The notes below the pieces were generated by a model. That model was not told where the DNA came from. It saw nothing but the letters and a program-made list of their open reading frames with translations, and did no database searches. From the NCBI GenBank assembly GCA_005880985.1, contig VBIQ01000015.1:31841-95840 (forward strand): 64,000 nucleotides of DNA, given 5' to 3'. The DNA is from Chloroflexota bacterium. Lineage in GTDB: Bacteria > Chloroflexota > Dormibacteria > Aeolococcales > Aeolococcaceae. Shown in pieces: positions 10,353 through 19,150 of this stretch. Position numbers and translations under genes: made by a program. Positions within the stretch are counted from its first letter, which is position 1, and every line of letters starts with the position of its first letter.

Positions 10353-11183
10353 TCAGCGCGGTCCGTACCCGCTCCGCGGAGGGCGACCGCCGCGCTCGCC
10401 GCCACCCGGCCGGCCGCCGCGGTATCCCGGACGCGGTCCTCGGGGGATGCCGTGGAACGTGCCGGCGACCTCCTCCGGCCCCCCCTGCGCCGGTCCGGTG
10501 GGATGGATGGTGACCCGCCGTCCCGGCTCCTGACCGACGCTCTCGGTGCGCACCCCCTCATCGCTCTCCAGGGTGATGTGGATCACCCGGCGCTCGTACG
10601 CGTGCATCGGATCGAGGGAGTAGCGCTGACCCGTCCGCTTCACCCGATGCGCCAGGCGAAGCGCGAGCTCGCGCACCTGCTCCTCGCGCCGCGCGCGGTA
10701 GCGCTCGACATCGAGCACCAAGCGCCGTCCTTCGGTCTGGTTGTCCCCCATCATCAGATTGAGCACCGTCTGCAGCGCCCGCAGGTTCTCGCCTCGCCAG
10801 CCGATCAGCAGCCCGAGGTCGTCGCCGCTGACGTCGAGCACCACCGGCTCGCGACCGGCGTCGGCGGGACGGGTCGCCGCCACCCGCCGCACCGTCACCC
10901 GGGCCGGGATCTCCATGCGGGTCAGCAGCTCCTCGAGCAGCGCCCGCGCCCGGGCCGCGTACTCGTCGAGGGGACGCACCCGCACCCTGGCGGTCGCCGT
11001 CGACATCCGCTCACCGGGAAACGCCCTGGCTCCCTCGGAGAGAACCTCGATCTCCGCCTGGTCCCGCTCGATCCCGAGCTCTGCCAGCGCCTGGGCGACG
11101 GCCTCATCGACCGTGTCCGCGCTGGCCTCCGCCACCTTCTCTGCGCTCGAGGGCGCTGCTGCACCCGCGCTGGTCTCGCTCAA
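10353..11183 (-). CDS. khpB: RNA-binding protein KhpB (Jag/SpoIIIJ-associated)
   Basis: KhpB binds RNA with its partner KhpA and affects cell length and division. The 276 residues contain an N-terminal Jag_N-type segment (VDEAVAQALAELGIERDQAEIEVL, about 25-50), a type II KH domain with GLLIGWRGENLRALQ as the GxxG loop region, and an R3H domain with HRVKRTGQRYSLDPMHAYERR. The C-terminal 40 residues are Gly/Arg/Pro-rich, like an RGG tail. The place directly after yidC is the standard one. Start at 11183 is ATG. Confidence 0.92.
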   Translation of the reverse strand: MSETSAGAAAPSSAEKVAEASADTVDEAVAQALAELGIERDQAEIEVLSEGARAFPGERMSTATARVRVRPLDEYAARARALLEELLTRMEIPARVTVRRVAATRPADAGREPVVLDVSGDDLGLLIGWRGENLRALQTVLNLMMGDNQTEGRRLVLDVERYRARREEQVRELALRLAHRVKRTGQRYSLDPMHAYERRVIHITLESDEGVRTESVGQEPGRRVTIHPTGPAQGGPEEVAGTFHGIPRGPRPGYRGGRPGGGERGGRPPRSGYGPR

Positions 11184-11225
11184 CCTCTCACTCCCCGACT
11201 GCCGGCCACCGCGCCGGTCCGATGC

Positions 11226-12269
11226 TCATCGCCTGCGTTTGCGCCGCGACCCGCCCCCGGAGCGTCCGGCGCCGACGGGCTGACGCCGTGGATGGCCCCC
11301 GGCACCAGGACGGCGGCCGTCACCGCCGGCAGCGCCGCGCGCCTCCGGCTCGACCTTGCTGCCGCCACTGGGACGCTGATTGGTCAGCGCCGCCGCGGGA
11401 ACCGGCCTCGAGTACTTCGTCGTCCGCCCCGCCCCCGGGAACCACGGCGGCACGCTGAGGCTGCCCCAGCCGACCACGAAATACTGCTGCACGATCATGA
11501 AGACGCTCTGGGTCACCCAGTAGAGCGCGATGCCCTGTGGAAAGGTGATGCCGAAGATGAAAATGACCGGCGGCATGATGTAGGCCATCTGCCGGCTCAT
11601 CTGCTGCGCCTGCTTCTGCTGATCGCTCATCACCGGCGTGCTGCGCGGCATCATCATCTTCGACTGCACGAAGGTTGCCAGCGCCGAGAGCAGCGGCAGG
11701 ATGAGCACCGCGGGATGGCTGAGAGCGCCCACCAGATAGTCGCCGTGCATCACGTGATGGGCCTTGTCGACCCCGGTGGTGCAGCAGGCGTCGACGCCGG
11801 TCTTGGTGACGTTGCCGACCCAGAGAAAACCGAGATCGCTGTGCAGATCGCGGGTGACCCCCTGGATGCCCTGATACAGCGCCAGCAGCACCGGCCACTG
11901 CACCAGCAGCGGCAGGCATCCCGCCAGCCCCGAGAAGGGACTGATGCCGTGCTCGCGGTAGAGCTTCATCATCTCCGCGTTCAGCGTCTGCGGATCCTTG
12001 CGGTACTTCCTCCGCAGCTCCTGCATCTGCGGCGCGATGATCGCCTGCTCCTCCTGCGTCTTCCTCGAGACGCGCAGCTGCCAGGTGAACAGCGGAACCA
12101 GCAGCGTCCGGATGATCAGGGTCACCAGGATCACGGCGAGTCCAAAGGCCCCGATCGACTTGGTCGCGCTGAAAGAGGCGAAGCCGTTGTGGAAGTGCGT
12201 CAGCAGGAACTGGACGGGAACGACGAGCGCGTAGTGCCAGAGGTCACCGATGGCCTGCGCCGGGTTCAC
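11226..12269 (-). CDS. yidC: Membrane protein insertase YidC
   Basis: YidC inserts proteins into the cytoplasmic membrane, alone or with Sec. The 347-residue protein is the short Gram-positive form without a large periplasmic domain, with about five membrane segments: [20 protein letters not shown] carries the conserved groove Arg, [20 protein letters not shown] is the second, and [20 protein letters not shown] and [13 protein letters not shown] are the last. A charged cytosolic loop with [15 protein letters not shown] lies between, and the tail is very basic, which in other species helps ribosome binding. The GTG at 12269 overlaps the yidD stop by 4 bases. Confidence 0.95.
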   Translation of the reverse strand: MNPAQAIGDLWHYALVVPVQFLLTHFHNGFASFSATKSIGAFGLAVILVTLIIRTLLVPLFTWQLRVSRKTQEEQAIIAPQMQELRRKYRKDPQTLNAEMMKLYREHGISPFSGLAGCLPLLVQWPVLLALYQGIQGVTRDLHSDLGFLWVGNVTKTGVDACCTTGVDKAHHVMHGDYLVGALSHPAVLILPLLSALATFVQSKMMMPRSTPVMSDQQKQAQQMSRQMAYIMPPVIFIFGITFPQGIALYWVTQSVFMIVQQYFVVGWGSLSVPPWFPGAGRTTKYSRPVPAAALTNQRPSGGSKVEPEARGAAGGDGRRPGAGGHPRRQPVGAGRSGGGSRRKRRR

Positions 12270-12559
12270 GCCGACGACCTCTGCTTGGCAACCGCCTTGG
12301 CGGCGTGGCGGCGGCGCCTCGCCTGGCGCCAGCTGAGGTACTCCTCCGGCACCGGGTCGTAGCCGCTCTCGAAGAACGGGTTGCAGCGGGCGATCCGCCG
12401 CATTCCCAGCCACCAGCCCCGGCGAGATCTGAAGCGGGTGATCGCCTCCTGGGTGTACTGGGAGCAGCTGGGATGGAAGCGGCAGCTGCTGAACAGCGCG
12501 AAGAGCGGTCCCAGAGTGACCCGGTAGAGGCGGATGAAGGCGAGGCTGAGGCTGGTCAT
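12266..12559 (-). CDS. yidD: Membrane protein insertion efficiency factor YidD
   Basis: A 97-residue YidD (DUF37) protein, an amphipathic, membrane-associated aid to YidC. The signature [15 protein letters not shown] and a later [15 protein letters not shown] are fully kept. It lies between rnpA and yidC with 4-base overlaps on both sides (ATGA and GTGA), the standard gene order. Confidence 0.95.
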   Translation of the reverse strand: MTSLSLAFIRLYRVTLGPLFALFSSCRFHPSCSQYTQEAITRFRSRRGWWLGMRRIARCNPFFESGYDPVPEEYLSWRQARRRRHAAKAVAKQRSSA

Positions 12560-12987
12560 GGAGCAGGCGGACCGGCGGTGGTCAGCCCATTGTGCGCGGC
12601 GACCGCCGCCCGAGCGCCGGACGCGGTGGCCGCCGGCGCCTCGTCGCCCGCGCACCGGAGCCGGGCGACCGCCGCCTCCAGGCTTCGCGCGAGGTGAAGG
12701 CCCAACTCGGCCGAGGTCGCCGCCGCCGCGCCCGGCGCGGCGACCACCACCAGGTCGATGCCCGCCAGCTGCTGCAGCTGCGGTTGCAGCAGGGCCCGCA
12801 ACCGCCGCCGCAGCCGGTTGCGGACCACCGCGCTCCCCTGGCTGCGGGGAATGCTGAAGCCGACCCGGGCGACGGCGACCGGGTTGCGCCCGGCGTGGAC
12901 GCGCAGCGGCCCGCTCATCCCCGAGGCCCGCCACGCGCGGACAGCGACGAATCCGCGCGAACCCCTCAGGCGATGCCCGCGGTTCAC
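12556..12987 (-). CDS. rnpA: Ribonuclease P protein component
   Basis: RnpA binds the RNase P RNA and helps it mature the 5' ends of tRNAs. The 143-residue protein has [14 protein letters not shown] at the start, then [25 protein letters not shown], which is the RNR-type signature helix of the family. The C-terminal 60 residues are Ala-rich and longer than usual. The GTG at 12987 is inside the rpmH stop (GTGA), so translation is coupled to rpmH. The RNase P RNA gene itself is not in this window. Confidence 0.92.
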   Translation of the reverse strand: MNRGHRLRGSRGFVAVRAWRASGMSGPLRVHAGRNPVAVARVGFSIPRSQGSAVVRNRLRRRLRALLQPQLQQLAGIDLVVVAAPGAAAATSAELGLHLARSLEAAVARLRCAGDEAPAATASGARAAVAAHNGLTTAGPPAP

Positions 12988-13130
12988 CGGACGGGCGCAG
13001 GTGTCAGGCGCTTGCGGCCCTTGCGGCGCCGCGCCTTGATCACCTGCCGGCCTCCCGGGGTGGACATGCGGATACGGAAGCCGTGGGTCTTGCGCCGGTA
13101 GCGCTTCTTCGGCTGATAGGTCCGCTTGAT
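12984..13130 (-). CDS. rpmH: Ribosomal protein L34 with an apparent ATC start codon
   Basis: The 48-residue sequence [20 protein letters not shown] then [20 protein letters not shown] is an unmistakable L34. In this frame the codon at the normal Met position is ATC (13130-13128), and no ATG, GTG or TTG is in frame between it and the -10 region. A Shine-Dalgarno GGAG lies 9 bases before ATC, the right distance. ATC is an allowed but very rare start. A base-call error is the alternative. The gene heads the operon rpmH-rnpA-yidD-yidC-khpB and is read outwards from oriC. Confidence 0.93.
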   Translation of the reverse strand: MKRTYQPKKRYRRKTHGFRIRMSTPGGRQVIKARRRKGRKRLTPAPVR

Positions 13131-13201
13131 GGGAGTGCACTCCGTGCTCGAAACTCGTCCGGGGGCTGCCGTAGCGCCGCATCCGGACGGAGGGCGTGCG
13201 G

Positions 13202-13230
13202 AGTATACCAGCCGCCCCGCGCGCCTTCAC
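13202..13230 (-). promoter_or_regulatory. Promoter for the rpmH operon
   Basis: On the minus strand a TATACT -10 (plus 13202-13207) lies 17 bases after GTGAAG (plus 13225-13230), a weak -35. The expected start near 13195 would give an untranslated leader of about 65 bases with a proper Shine-Dalgarno. Confidence 0.55.
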
Positions 13231-13326
13231 CGCCAGACGCCGCGCCACCGCCACGTCCGCTGGGTGCGTGTCAAGGTGCCGCTGTCTGTCAGTCCCGCTG
13301 TTGCGGAACCGCCCCCTCCGACCTCG

Positions 13327-13354
13327 TTGACACCTCAACCGCCATTGCTAGACT
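13327..13354 (+). promoter_or_regulatory. Promoter for dnaA
   Basis: A perfect -35 TTGACA (13327-13332) is followed after 16 bases by TAGACT (13349-13354). Transcription would begin near 13361 and the leader would carry the DnaA-box cluster, so DnaA could repress its own gene. Confidence 0.7.
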
Positions 13355-13396
13355 CCTTGGGCTCCGGCGGGGGGTCCGGCTCCCGGGATCCACGTT

Positions 13397-13463
13397 CCGT
13401 CCACAACCCCCGTCACGGCGCCGACAGATTGGCTTATCCACGGCTGTGCACAACCTGTGCACG
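13397..13463. other. Presumed oriC, DnaA-box cluster upstream of dnaA
   Basis: In the 422-base gap between rpmH and dnaA lie CCGTCCACA (13397), TTATCCACG (13434, one mismatch to the Escherichia coli box) and TGTGCACAA (13445, the reverse of TTGTGCACA), with CTGTGCACG near 13455. The sequence GATTGGCTTATCC is the least GC-rich part and may open. The gene context rpmH/dnaA/dnaN is the classical origin position. The rest of the gap holds the two promoters and no gene. Confidence 0.65.
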
Positions 13464-13552
13464 AGGGAGCCGGGGCGGAACACCCGACCGCCGTTCCTCC
13501 GGCATTCCCACCGGACTGACCGCGGCATGGGGAGGCGACCTGGAAGGTGTCA

Positions 13553-14971
13553 ATGGAGTTCGTACCACGCGGTGGGGGGGCGGGTACGACACCCGCCGAT
13601 GCCGACCAGATCTGGCAGGCGGCCCAGGAGGAGTTGCGCTTCCAGCTGGCTCGCCCCGGGTACGAGACCTGGCTGCGCAACGCCGTCCTGCTCGGCTGCG
13701 AGGACGGCCGCCGCTGGACCATCGGCGTCCCCACCCGCCTGGCCCGTGACTGGCTCACCGAGCGCTACGTGCCGCTGATCCGCGAGACGCTCTCCGGCCT
13801 ACTGGCCCGCGACTGCGAGGTGGTGATCACCGTCGACCCGGCCGCGGCACCCGCCCTCGACGAGCCGGCCCCACTCTCGGAGCCGGAGCCGGCCGCGCCC
13901 ATGGCCGACCTCTTCGAGCCGATCCAGCAGGGGTCGGGCGCCGCACGCCTCAACCCCAACTTCACCTTCGCCACCTTCGTGGTGGGCAACAGCAGCCGCT
14001 TCGCTCATGCCGCCGCCCGCGCTGTCGCCGACGCTCCTGGACGGGCCTACACCCCGCTCTTCCTGTACGGCGGCGTGGGCCTGGGCAAGACCCACCTGAT
14101 GCACGCCATCGGCCATGCGGTGCGCGAGGCCAGCGCCCGCCGTCCTCCGAAGGTCGCCTACGTGACCTCCGAGAAGTTCATGAACGAGATGATCGCGTCG
14201 ATCCAGGAAAACCGGATGAACGACTTCCGGACGCGGTACCGCACCGTCGACGTGCTGCTCATCGACGACATTCAGTTCCTTGCCGGCAAGGATCGCACCC
14301 AGGAGGAGTTCTTCCATACCTTCAACGCACTGCACGAGGTGCAGAAGCAGATCGTGGTCAGCAGCGACCGCCCGCCGAAGGACATACCCACGCTAGAGGA
14401 CCGGCTTCGCAGCCGCTTCGAAGGCGGCCTGATGGCCGACATCCAGCCGCCGGACTTCGAGACCCGGCTGGCGATCCTCAACAGCAAGCTCGGCACCAAC
14501 TCCTCGCTGGTCGATGACGAGGTCTGCTCCTTTATCGCCCATCGCATTCAGAAGAACATCCGCGAGCTCGAGGGTGCGCTCATCCGGGTCCTCGCCCATG
14601 CCTCGATGTACGGCCAGCCGGTCAACCTCGAGGTGGCGCAACAGATCCTCGCCGACATCATCCCCGACGGCAGCAGCCGTCCCATCTCGGTCGAGCTGAT
14701 CCAGGAGGTGGTGGCCACCCACTACAACATCTCGCTCGAGGAGATGAAGGGACGGCGTCGCGACAAGCACATCGTCTTCCCCCGCCAGGTGGCGATGTTC
14801 CTGATCCGCGAGGAGACGGCGTCGTCACTGCCCGCCATCGGAGGCGCCTTCGGCGGCCGCGACCACACCACCGTGCTCCATGCCTTTGAGAAGATCAGCG
14901 AGCTCAGCCGCGAGGACGCGCGCCTGCAGGCCGACCTCCGTCACCTGCGCGAGCGCCTGGCGACGCGCTGA
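13553..14971 (+). CDS. dnaA: Chromosomal replication initiator DnaA
   Basis: DnaA binds DnaA boxes at oriC, forms an ATP-dependent filament and opens the duplex. The 472-residue protein shows the N-terminal domain I (WQAAQEELRFQLARPGYETW), an acidic Pro-rich linker, the AAA+ core with Walker A GGVGLGKTH (about 173-181), Walker B VLLIDDIQFLAGK, and the C-terminal HTH with GGRDHTTVLHA. The ATG at 13553 is 5 bases after GGAAGG, so I prefer it over the GTG at 13547. Confidence 0.97.
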   Translation: MEFVPRGGGAGTTPADADQIWQAAQEELRFQLARPGYETWLRNAVLLGCEDGRRWTIGVPTRLARDWLTERYVPLIRETLSGLLARDCEVVITVDPAAAPALDEPAPLSEPEPAAPMADLFEPIQQGSGAARLNPNFTFATFVVGNSSRFAHAAARAVADAPGRAYTPLFLYGGVGLGKTHLMHAIGHAVREASARRPPKVAYVTSEKFMNEMIASIQENRMNDFRTRYRTVDVLLIDDIQFLAGKDRTQEEFFHTFNALHEVQKQIVVSSDRPPKDIPTLEDRLRSRFEGGLMADIQPPDFETRLAILNSKLGTNSSLVDDEVCSFIAHRIQKNIRELEGALIRVLAHASMYGQPVNLEVAQQILADIIPDGSSRPISVELIQEVVATHYNISLEEMKGRRRDKHIVFPRQVAMFLIREETASSLPAIGGAFGGRDHTTVLHAFEKISELSREDARLQADLRHLRERLATR

Positions 14972-15232
14972 GTGCCCGAGGGAGGCGGCTGTGGACGGCA
15001 CCTGGACGAGCGGAGCACAGTCCCGGAGCGGCCCTGCGCTGTGACTCGTCTGGGCATGACACGTCCCGGCATCAACAGCCCGTCCCGCGGCGCCAGGCCG
15101 GACTCGCAAATCGCCCCGGCCGGTTATCCCCGCTGTGCACCCTCTCTACTAGAGAGTCCTGATGTACAGATCACCCGGCGATTAATCTTCACCTGGTGAC
15201 AACCGCCTGCCAACGCTGAGGAACACCCCTCG
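14972..15232. other. dnaA-dnaN spacer with DnaA-box-like sites and an inverted repeat
   Basis: The 261-base spacer has TGTGGACGG (14990, reverse DnaA-box-like), TTATCCCCG (15124), a TGTGCAC core (about 15134), an inverted repeat CTCTCTACTAGAGAG (15142-15156), and an AT-richer GATTAATCTT (about 15180). It may form the second half of a bipartite origin or the dnaN control region. No gene is visible. Confidence 0.45.
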
Positions 15233-16354
15233 ATGAAGTGCACCGTCTCCTCGTCGGCCCTGAGTTCCAGCCTGAGCCTGGTCTCGCGCGCGGTGTCACC
15301 GCGGTCCACCCTGCCGATCCTGGGCAACGTGCTGGTCGAGACAGGCGACGAGGGTCTGCGGCTCACCGCAACCAACCTCGATCTGACCATCAGCGTCGCC
15401 GTTCCGGCGGAGGTTGCCAGCGAGGGGCGGACCACCATCCCGGCCCGGCTGCTGACCGAGTACGTGGGGTCGCTGCTCGACGCCCCCTGCACGCTCGAGC
15501 TCAACCCCAGCACTCAGGTGCTGCGCCTGGTGTGCGGGATCCATCGGACCAACATCCACGGCATCGACGCCATCGAGTTCCCCCCGCTGCCGCCTCGCGA
15601 TACGGGGGCGGGGATCGAGGTGGACGGGCCGGCGCTGGCGGCGGCGGTGACCCAGACGGCGATGGCGGCCAGCGGCGACGAGGCCCGGCCGGTCCTCACC
15701 GGGGTGCTGGTGCAGTTCGACGCCGACCGGCTGACCCTGGTGGCCACCGACGGGCACCGCCTGGCGGTGAAGACGCTGGAGGTGGCCGGTGGCGGTGAGG
15801 ACGCACCCACCGGCAGCATCATCGTGCCGGCCCGTCATCTCACCGAGGTCGCCCGGGCCATCACCCCGGCGCGCCCGGTGGTGCGGGTCGCGGTCAGCCC
15901 CTCCCGCAACCAGGTGTTCTTCACCATGCCCGACCTGGAGATCTCCTCGCGACTAATCGAGGGGACCTATCCCAACTACGCCCAGGTCATCCCCGGCGAG
16001 AGCACCACCACCGTTACCCTGCCCACCTCGGCGCTGTTGCGCGAGACCCGCACCGTCTCCGTTCTGGCCAAAGATGCCGCCAACGTCGTGCGGCTGCGGA
16101 CCGGGGACGGGACGCTCACCCTGCTGGCCCAGACCGCCGAGGTGGGCGATGATGAGGCGCCGTTGGAGGCGAGCGTCAACGGTGACGACCTGCACATCGC
16201 CTTCAACGCCCGCTACGTCCTCGATGCCCTGGCCGCGGTCGACTCCGACCAGGTGCAGCTTTCGTTCAACGGGCCGTTGAGCCCCGGAGTGATCCGCCCG
16301 GTGGGAACCGACGACTACCTCTGCATCATCATGCCGGTGCGGGTCCCGATGTAG
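15233..16354 (+). CDS. dnaN: DNA polymerase III beta subunit (sliding clamp)
   Basis: The clamp encircles DNA and holds the polymerase and other factors. The 373-residue protein has the three-domain build of the family: MKCTVSSSALSSSLSLVSRA at the start, NVLVETGDEGLRLTATNLDL, a middle ALAAAVTQTAMAASGDEARPVLTGV, VATDGHRLAVK, the FPPLP-type loop, and the conserved end CIIMPVRVPM with the C-terminal M residues of the binding pocket. ATG follows AGGAACACC. Normal length. Confidence 0.97.
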   Translation: MKCTVSSSALSSSLSLVSRAVSPRSTLPILGNVLVETGDEGLRLTATNLDLTISVAVPAEVASEGRTTIPARLLTEYVGSLLDAPCTLELNPSTQVLRLVCGIHRTNIHGIDAIEFPPLPPRDTGAGIEVDGPALAAAVTQTAMAASGDEARPVLTGVLVQFDADRLTLVATDGHRLAVKTLEVAGGGEDAPTGSIIVPARHLTEVARAITPARPVVRVAVSPSRNQVFFTMPDLEISSRLIEGTYPNYAQVIPGESTTTVTLPTSALLRETRTVSVLAKDAANVVRLRTGDGTLTLLAQTAEVGDDEAPLEASVNGDDLHIAFNARYVLDALAAVDSDQVQLSFNGPLSPGVIRPVGTDDYLCIIMPVRVPM

Positions 16355-16415
16355 GAGAGGGCGCACCGGCGCCGGTGGGCGTCATCGCGCATCCGGCGGA
16401 GCCAGGGCTTCTGGT

Positions 16416-16727
16416 TCAACGTCGTCGCGCATCGCCGCCGTCCAGGGGGGTGAATGCCAGGCGCCGCACCGCGTCGGCGCCGATGCGGGCGTTGACACCG
16501 GCGACGATGCGCGGCGACTCCAGCTGGAGCTGGTGGGCGAGGGCGGAGTGGGCGGTGGCGACCAGCAGCGCCCCTCGGCGTAACGACACGGCGCGGCAGA
16601 GCGGTGCCACCGCAGCCCCGACCACGTCCGCGAAGGCCTCCTGGACCTGGGCCTCGCGGACCTGGGCGCGAATCCCCATGCGCCGCAGCGCCGGATCGAA
16701 GAGGTCGCTCAGTCGCTGTTCGCTCAT
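16416..16727 (-). CDS. DUF721/DciA family protein
   Basis: A 103-residue DciA-like protein; DciA helps load the replicative helicase in many bacteria that lack DnaC. The domain is visible in FADVVGAAVAPLCRAVSLRRGALLVATAHSALA followed by LQLESPRIVAGVNARIG. It shares a 4-base overlap (ATGA) with the recF stop, so both are cotranscribed. It is convergent with dnaN. Neighbouring recF and the origin support a replication role; the family name is from sequence memory. Confidence 0.85.
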   Translation of the reverse strand: MSEQRLSDLFDPALRRMGIRAQVREAQVQEAFADVVGAAVAPLCRAVSLRRGALLVATAHSALAHQLQLESPRIVAGVNARIGADAVRRLAFTPLDGGDARRR

Positions 16728-17917
16728 GCGCCGGCCGCGCCCGCCAGGGCGGCCGGCGTCTCGCCGGTGACGCTGACCCGTCCGGCCTCGACGCTCATGT
16801 GCCGCACCTCTCCATGGCGCTCGAGGTCGAGGCCGCCGGCCGCGCTGGTGGTCAACAGCGCCTGAGTGCCGCGCCCGGCCCCGAGCTCGTCGAGCAGCCG
16901 GCGGCGGCGCTCGCCGTCGAGCTCGCTGAGGACGTCGTCGAGCAGGAGCACCGGCGTTGTCCCGGTGGCGGCCGCCACGTGCCGGACCTCGGCCAGCTTC
17001 CACGCCAGGACGATGCTGCGTTGCTGTCCCTGCGACGCGGCCGCGCGGGCAGGCCGGCCGTCGAGGGTGATCACCACGTCGTCGCGGTGGGGCCCGGCCA
17101 GGGTGGCGCCGCGGGCGAGCTCGTCCCCGGCACGTCGGCGCAGGGTCTGCGCCAGCGCCTCGGAGGCGGCCTCGGGATCGGTCGCCGCCGTCTCGCCGCT
17201 CTCTCCGTCGACGGCGTAGGCGAGGCCGAGGCGCTCGCTGCCGTCGCTGAGGACGTCGAGCCCCTCGGCGGCCAGCGGTTGCAGCGCCGCCACCAGGCGG
17301 GCGCGGGCGGCCCGAACCCAGCCCCCGGCGCGCACCAACTCCTCGGTGAACCCGGCCAGCGGGGCCGCCGAGGCCTCGCCGGCCCGGACCCGGCGCAGCA
17401 GCGCGTTCCGCTGCTCGAGGACCCGGCGGAAGCGGACCATCTCGGCTGCGGTGCGAGGCTCGAGCTGGGCGAGGACGACGTCACACAGCCGGCGGCGCGC
17501 TTCCGGTGCTCCCTTGACCACCAGCAGGTCCTCCGGCCAGAAGAGCACCACCGGGCACAGGCCGAGGACGGACCTGGCGGGCCGCGGCCTGCCGTCGAGG
17601 CTGATGCTGCGCCCGACCCGCTCCGAGCCGTCGGACCGGTGCAGGCGCAGGTCGATCGTCACCGGCGCGGCCGGGCGATGGATGGCGGCCTCGATGTGGG
17701 CCGCCGCCTGTCCCCAGCTGATCACGTCGGCGGCGGTGGCGGCGCGGGGTGAACGGGTCAGAGCGGCGGTGGCGACCGCCTCGAGCAGGTTGGTCTTCCC
17801 CTGGGCGTTGCGCCCGGCGATGACGTTGAGCCCGGGACCGAGCTCGATCGTCTCGGCCGCGTAGTTGCGGAAGGCGAACAGCCGCAGGCGGTCGACCCTG
17901 CAGGCGGCCTCGGTCAT
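16724..17917 (-). CDS. recF: DNA replication and repair protein RecF
   Basis: RecF is an SMC-like ATPase that helps load RecA at gaps. The 397-residue protein shows Walker A in GRNAQGKTNLLEA (about 35-47), ALTRSPRAAT, the signature region GATLAGPHRDDVVI, ASQGQQRSIVLAWKLAEV, and Walker B TPVLLLDDVLSELD. It is on the minus strand and faces dnaN, unlike the usual dnaA-dnaN-recF order. The next gene upstream overlaps its start by 4 bases. Confidence 0.95.
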   Translation of the reverse strand: MTEAACRVDRLRLFAFRNYAAETIELGPGLNVIAGRNAQGKTNLLEAVATAALTRSPRAATAADVISWGQAAAHIEAAIHRPAAPVTIDLRLHRSDGSERVGRSISLDGRPRPARSVLGLCPVVLFWPEDLLVVKGAPEARRRLCDVVLAQLEPRTAAEMVRFRRVLEQRNALLRRVRAGEASAAPLAGFTEELVRAGGWVRAARARLVAALQPLAAEGLDVLSDGSERLGLAYAVDGESGETAATDPEAASEALAQTLRRRAGDELARGATLAGPHRDDVVITLDGRPARAAASQGQQRSIVLAWKLAEVRHVAAATGTTPVLLLDDVLSELDGERRRRLLDELGAGRGTQALLTTSAAGGLDLERHGEVRHMSVEAGRVSVTGETPAALAGAAGA

Positions 17918-19125
17918 CTGCGTCGGCGGGCGAGGCGCGACACCAGCCCGGCGATCTGGGCGGTGGCGTGCGGCCGGGCGGCATGGGGCAGAGCGGCGCG
18001 CATGGCGGCGAGGGCGGGCGAGCCGGGAGCGCTGAGCTCCGCGACGGCGCCCACCAGGTCGCGGATTCCGGGGACATATCGCCCCGCGCCGAGGCCGACG
18101 ACCAGGTCGACGTTGCCGCGCTCCTGGCCGGGCAGGTACGAGGTGAGCAGCAGCGGGAGCTCACAGCTGAGGGCCTCGGTGATGGCACCGGGCCCGGCCT
18201 TGGTGACCACCAGGTCGGCGGCGCCCATCCAGTCCGCCATGTTGTCGACAAATCCGGCCACAACGAGCCGGCTGTCCGCGACCAGGCTCTCGAGCCGCCG
18301 GCGGAGCCGGGCGTTGCGGCCGCAGATGACCGCAACCTGGAGATCGAGGTTCGCGTCGAGGAGCGCGGTGGCGCGGCGCTCCAGCCCGCCCGAACCTTCG
18401 CCGCCGCCGCTGAGCAGGACCACGAACCGGTCGTGGCCGAGGCCGAGGCGGCGTCGCAGCTGGGCCCGTGCGGGCGGGGTGTGGCGAAGGAAGCGCGCGT
18501 CGACGGGCAGGCCGAGGTCGAAGCAGCGCTCGGGGGCCATCCCGGCGCGGCGGCAGGCGTCCAGGGCGGCGGGGGAACCGGTGACCAGCGCGTCGACCCC
18601 GGCGTAGGTCCAGGCGGCGTGGACGTCGACGAGGTCGGTGATCACGGTGATCAGCGGGATGGACGCACCCGGCAGGCGCTGCAGGACGTGGGCGGCGGGA
18701 TGGTTGAGCAGCGGGTGGAAGGAGACCACCGCGTCCGGGTGCAGGGCGGTGATCACGTCGTCGAGGCCGGGCTCGACCAGCCGTAGCACGGTGCCGCGCA
18801 GGGCGGCGACCGCGGCGCGCGAGTTGGTCGCGCGGAACAATGCTCCCCACACCCACGGTGCATGCCGGATCAGCGGCGAGTACAGCGCCACCACCCGCCC
18901 GACCACTGCCGGCGAGGCGTCGGCGAACGGGTCGAGGACATGAACGCTCCAAAGCCCCGCCTCGCCGGTCGCCAGGCAGTGCGCCACCGCCATCGCCGAA
19001 GCCCGGTGACCGCCGCCGGTGTCGGCGATGAGGAAGAGCAGGTCGCGCGGTGCCGTCGTCCCGGGTGCCGTGTCCGTGGTCGCGGCCGCGGGTAGGCCGA
19101 CCCGAGGCCGGGCCGAGATCGCCAT
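17914..19125 (-). CDS. MGDG-synthase-like glycosyltransferase (GT28)
   Basis: A 403-residue GT28/MurG-type glycosyltransferase. The N-terminal LFLIADTGGGHRASAMAVA is the MGDG-synthase motif that binds the diacylglycerol lipid, and the C-terminal Rossmann half has LLSGGGEGSGG, VAGFVDNMADWMGAADLVVTKAGPGAITEAL, the nucleotide-sugar site. Family members transfer galactose or glucose from UDP-sugar to diacylglycerol, so a membrane glycolipid role is likely. The start at 19125 lies 6 bases after a TACGGT hexamer (plus 19132-19137), so it is probably leaderless. Frame is open further upstream but that overlaps the next gene. Confidence 0.9.
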   Translation of the reverse strand: MAISARPRVGLPAAATTDTAPGTTAPRDLLFLIADTGGGHRASAMAVAHCLATGEAGLWSVHVLDPFADASPAVVGRVVALYSPLIRHAPWVWGALFRATNSRAAVAALRGTVLRLVEPGLDDVITALHPDAVVSFHPLLNHPAAHVLQRLPGASIPLITVITDLVDVHAAWTYAGVDALVTGSPAALDACRRAGMAPERCFDLGLPVDARFLRHTPPARAQLRRRLGLGHDRFVVLLSGGGEGSGGLERRATALLDANLDLQVAVICGRNARLRRRLESLVADSRLVVAGFVDNMADWMGAADLVVTKAGPGAITEALSCELPLLLTSYLPGQERGNVDLVVGLGAGRYVPGIRDLVGAVAELSAPGSPALAAMRAALPHAARPHATAQIAGLVSRLARRRR

Positions 19126-19131
19126 GGGAAT

Positions 19132-19141
19132 ACCGTACGCT
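19132..19141. promoter_or_regulatory. Overlapping divergent -10 elements
   Basis: TACGGT on the minus strand (plus 19132-19137) stands 6 bases before the ATG at 19125, and TACGCT on the plus strand (19136-19141) stands 9 bases before the ATG at 19151. They overlap by two bases, so only one polymerase can bind at a time. Confidence 0.5.
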
Positions 19142-19150
19142 CTCAACTCC

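Noticed and set aside
11745..11760. ATCACGTGAT as a second parS site
   Set aside because: It has the CACGTG centre but poor flanks and lies inside the yidC coding sequence.
10452..12362. A 636-codon open frame on the plus strand over khpB and yidC
   Set aside because: It is the shadow of two well-identified minus-strand genes in a GC-rich genome, has no family likeness and is full of Arg, His and Pro.
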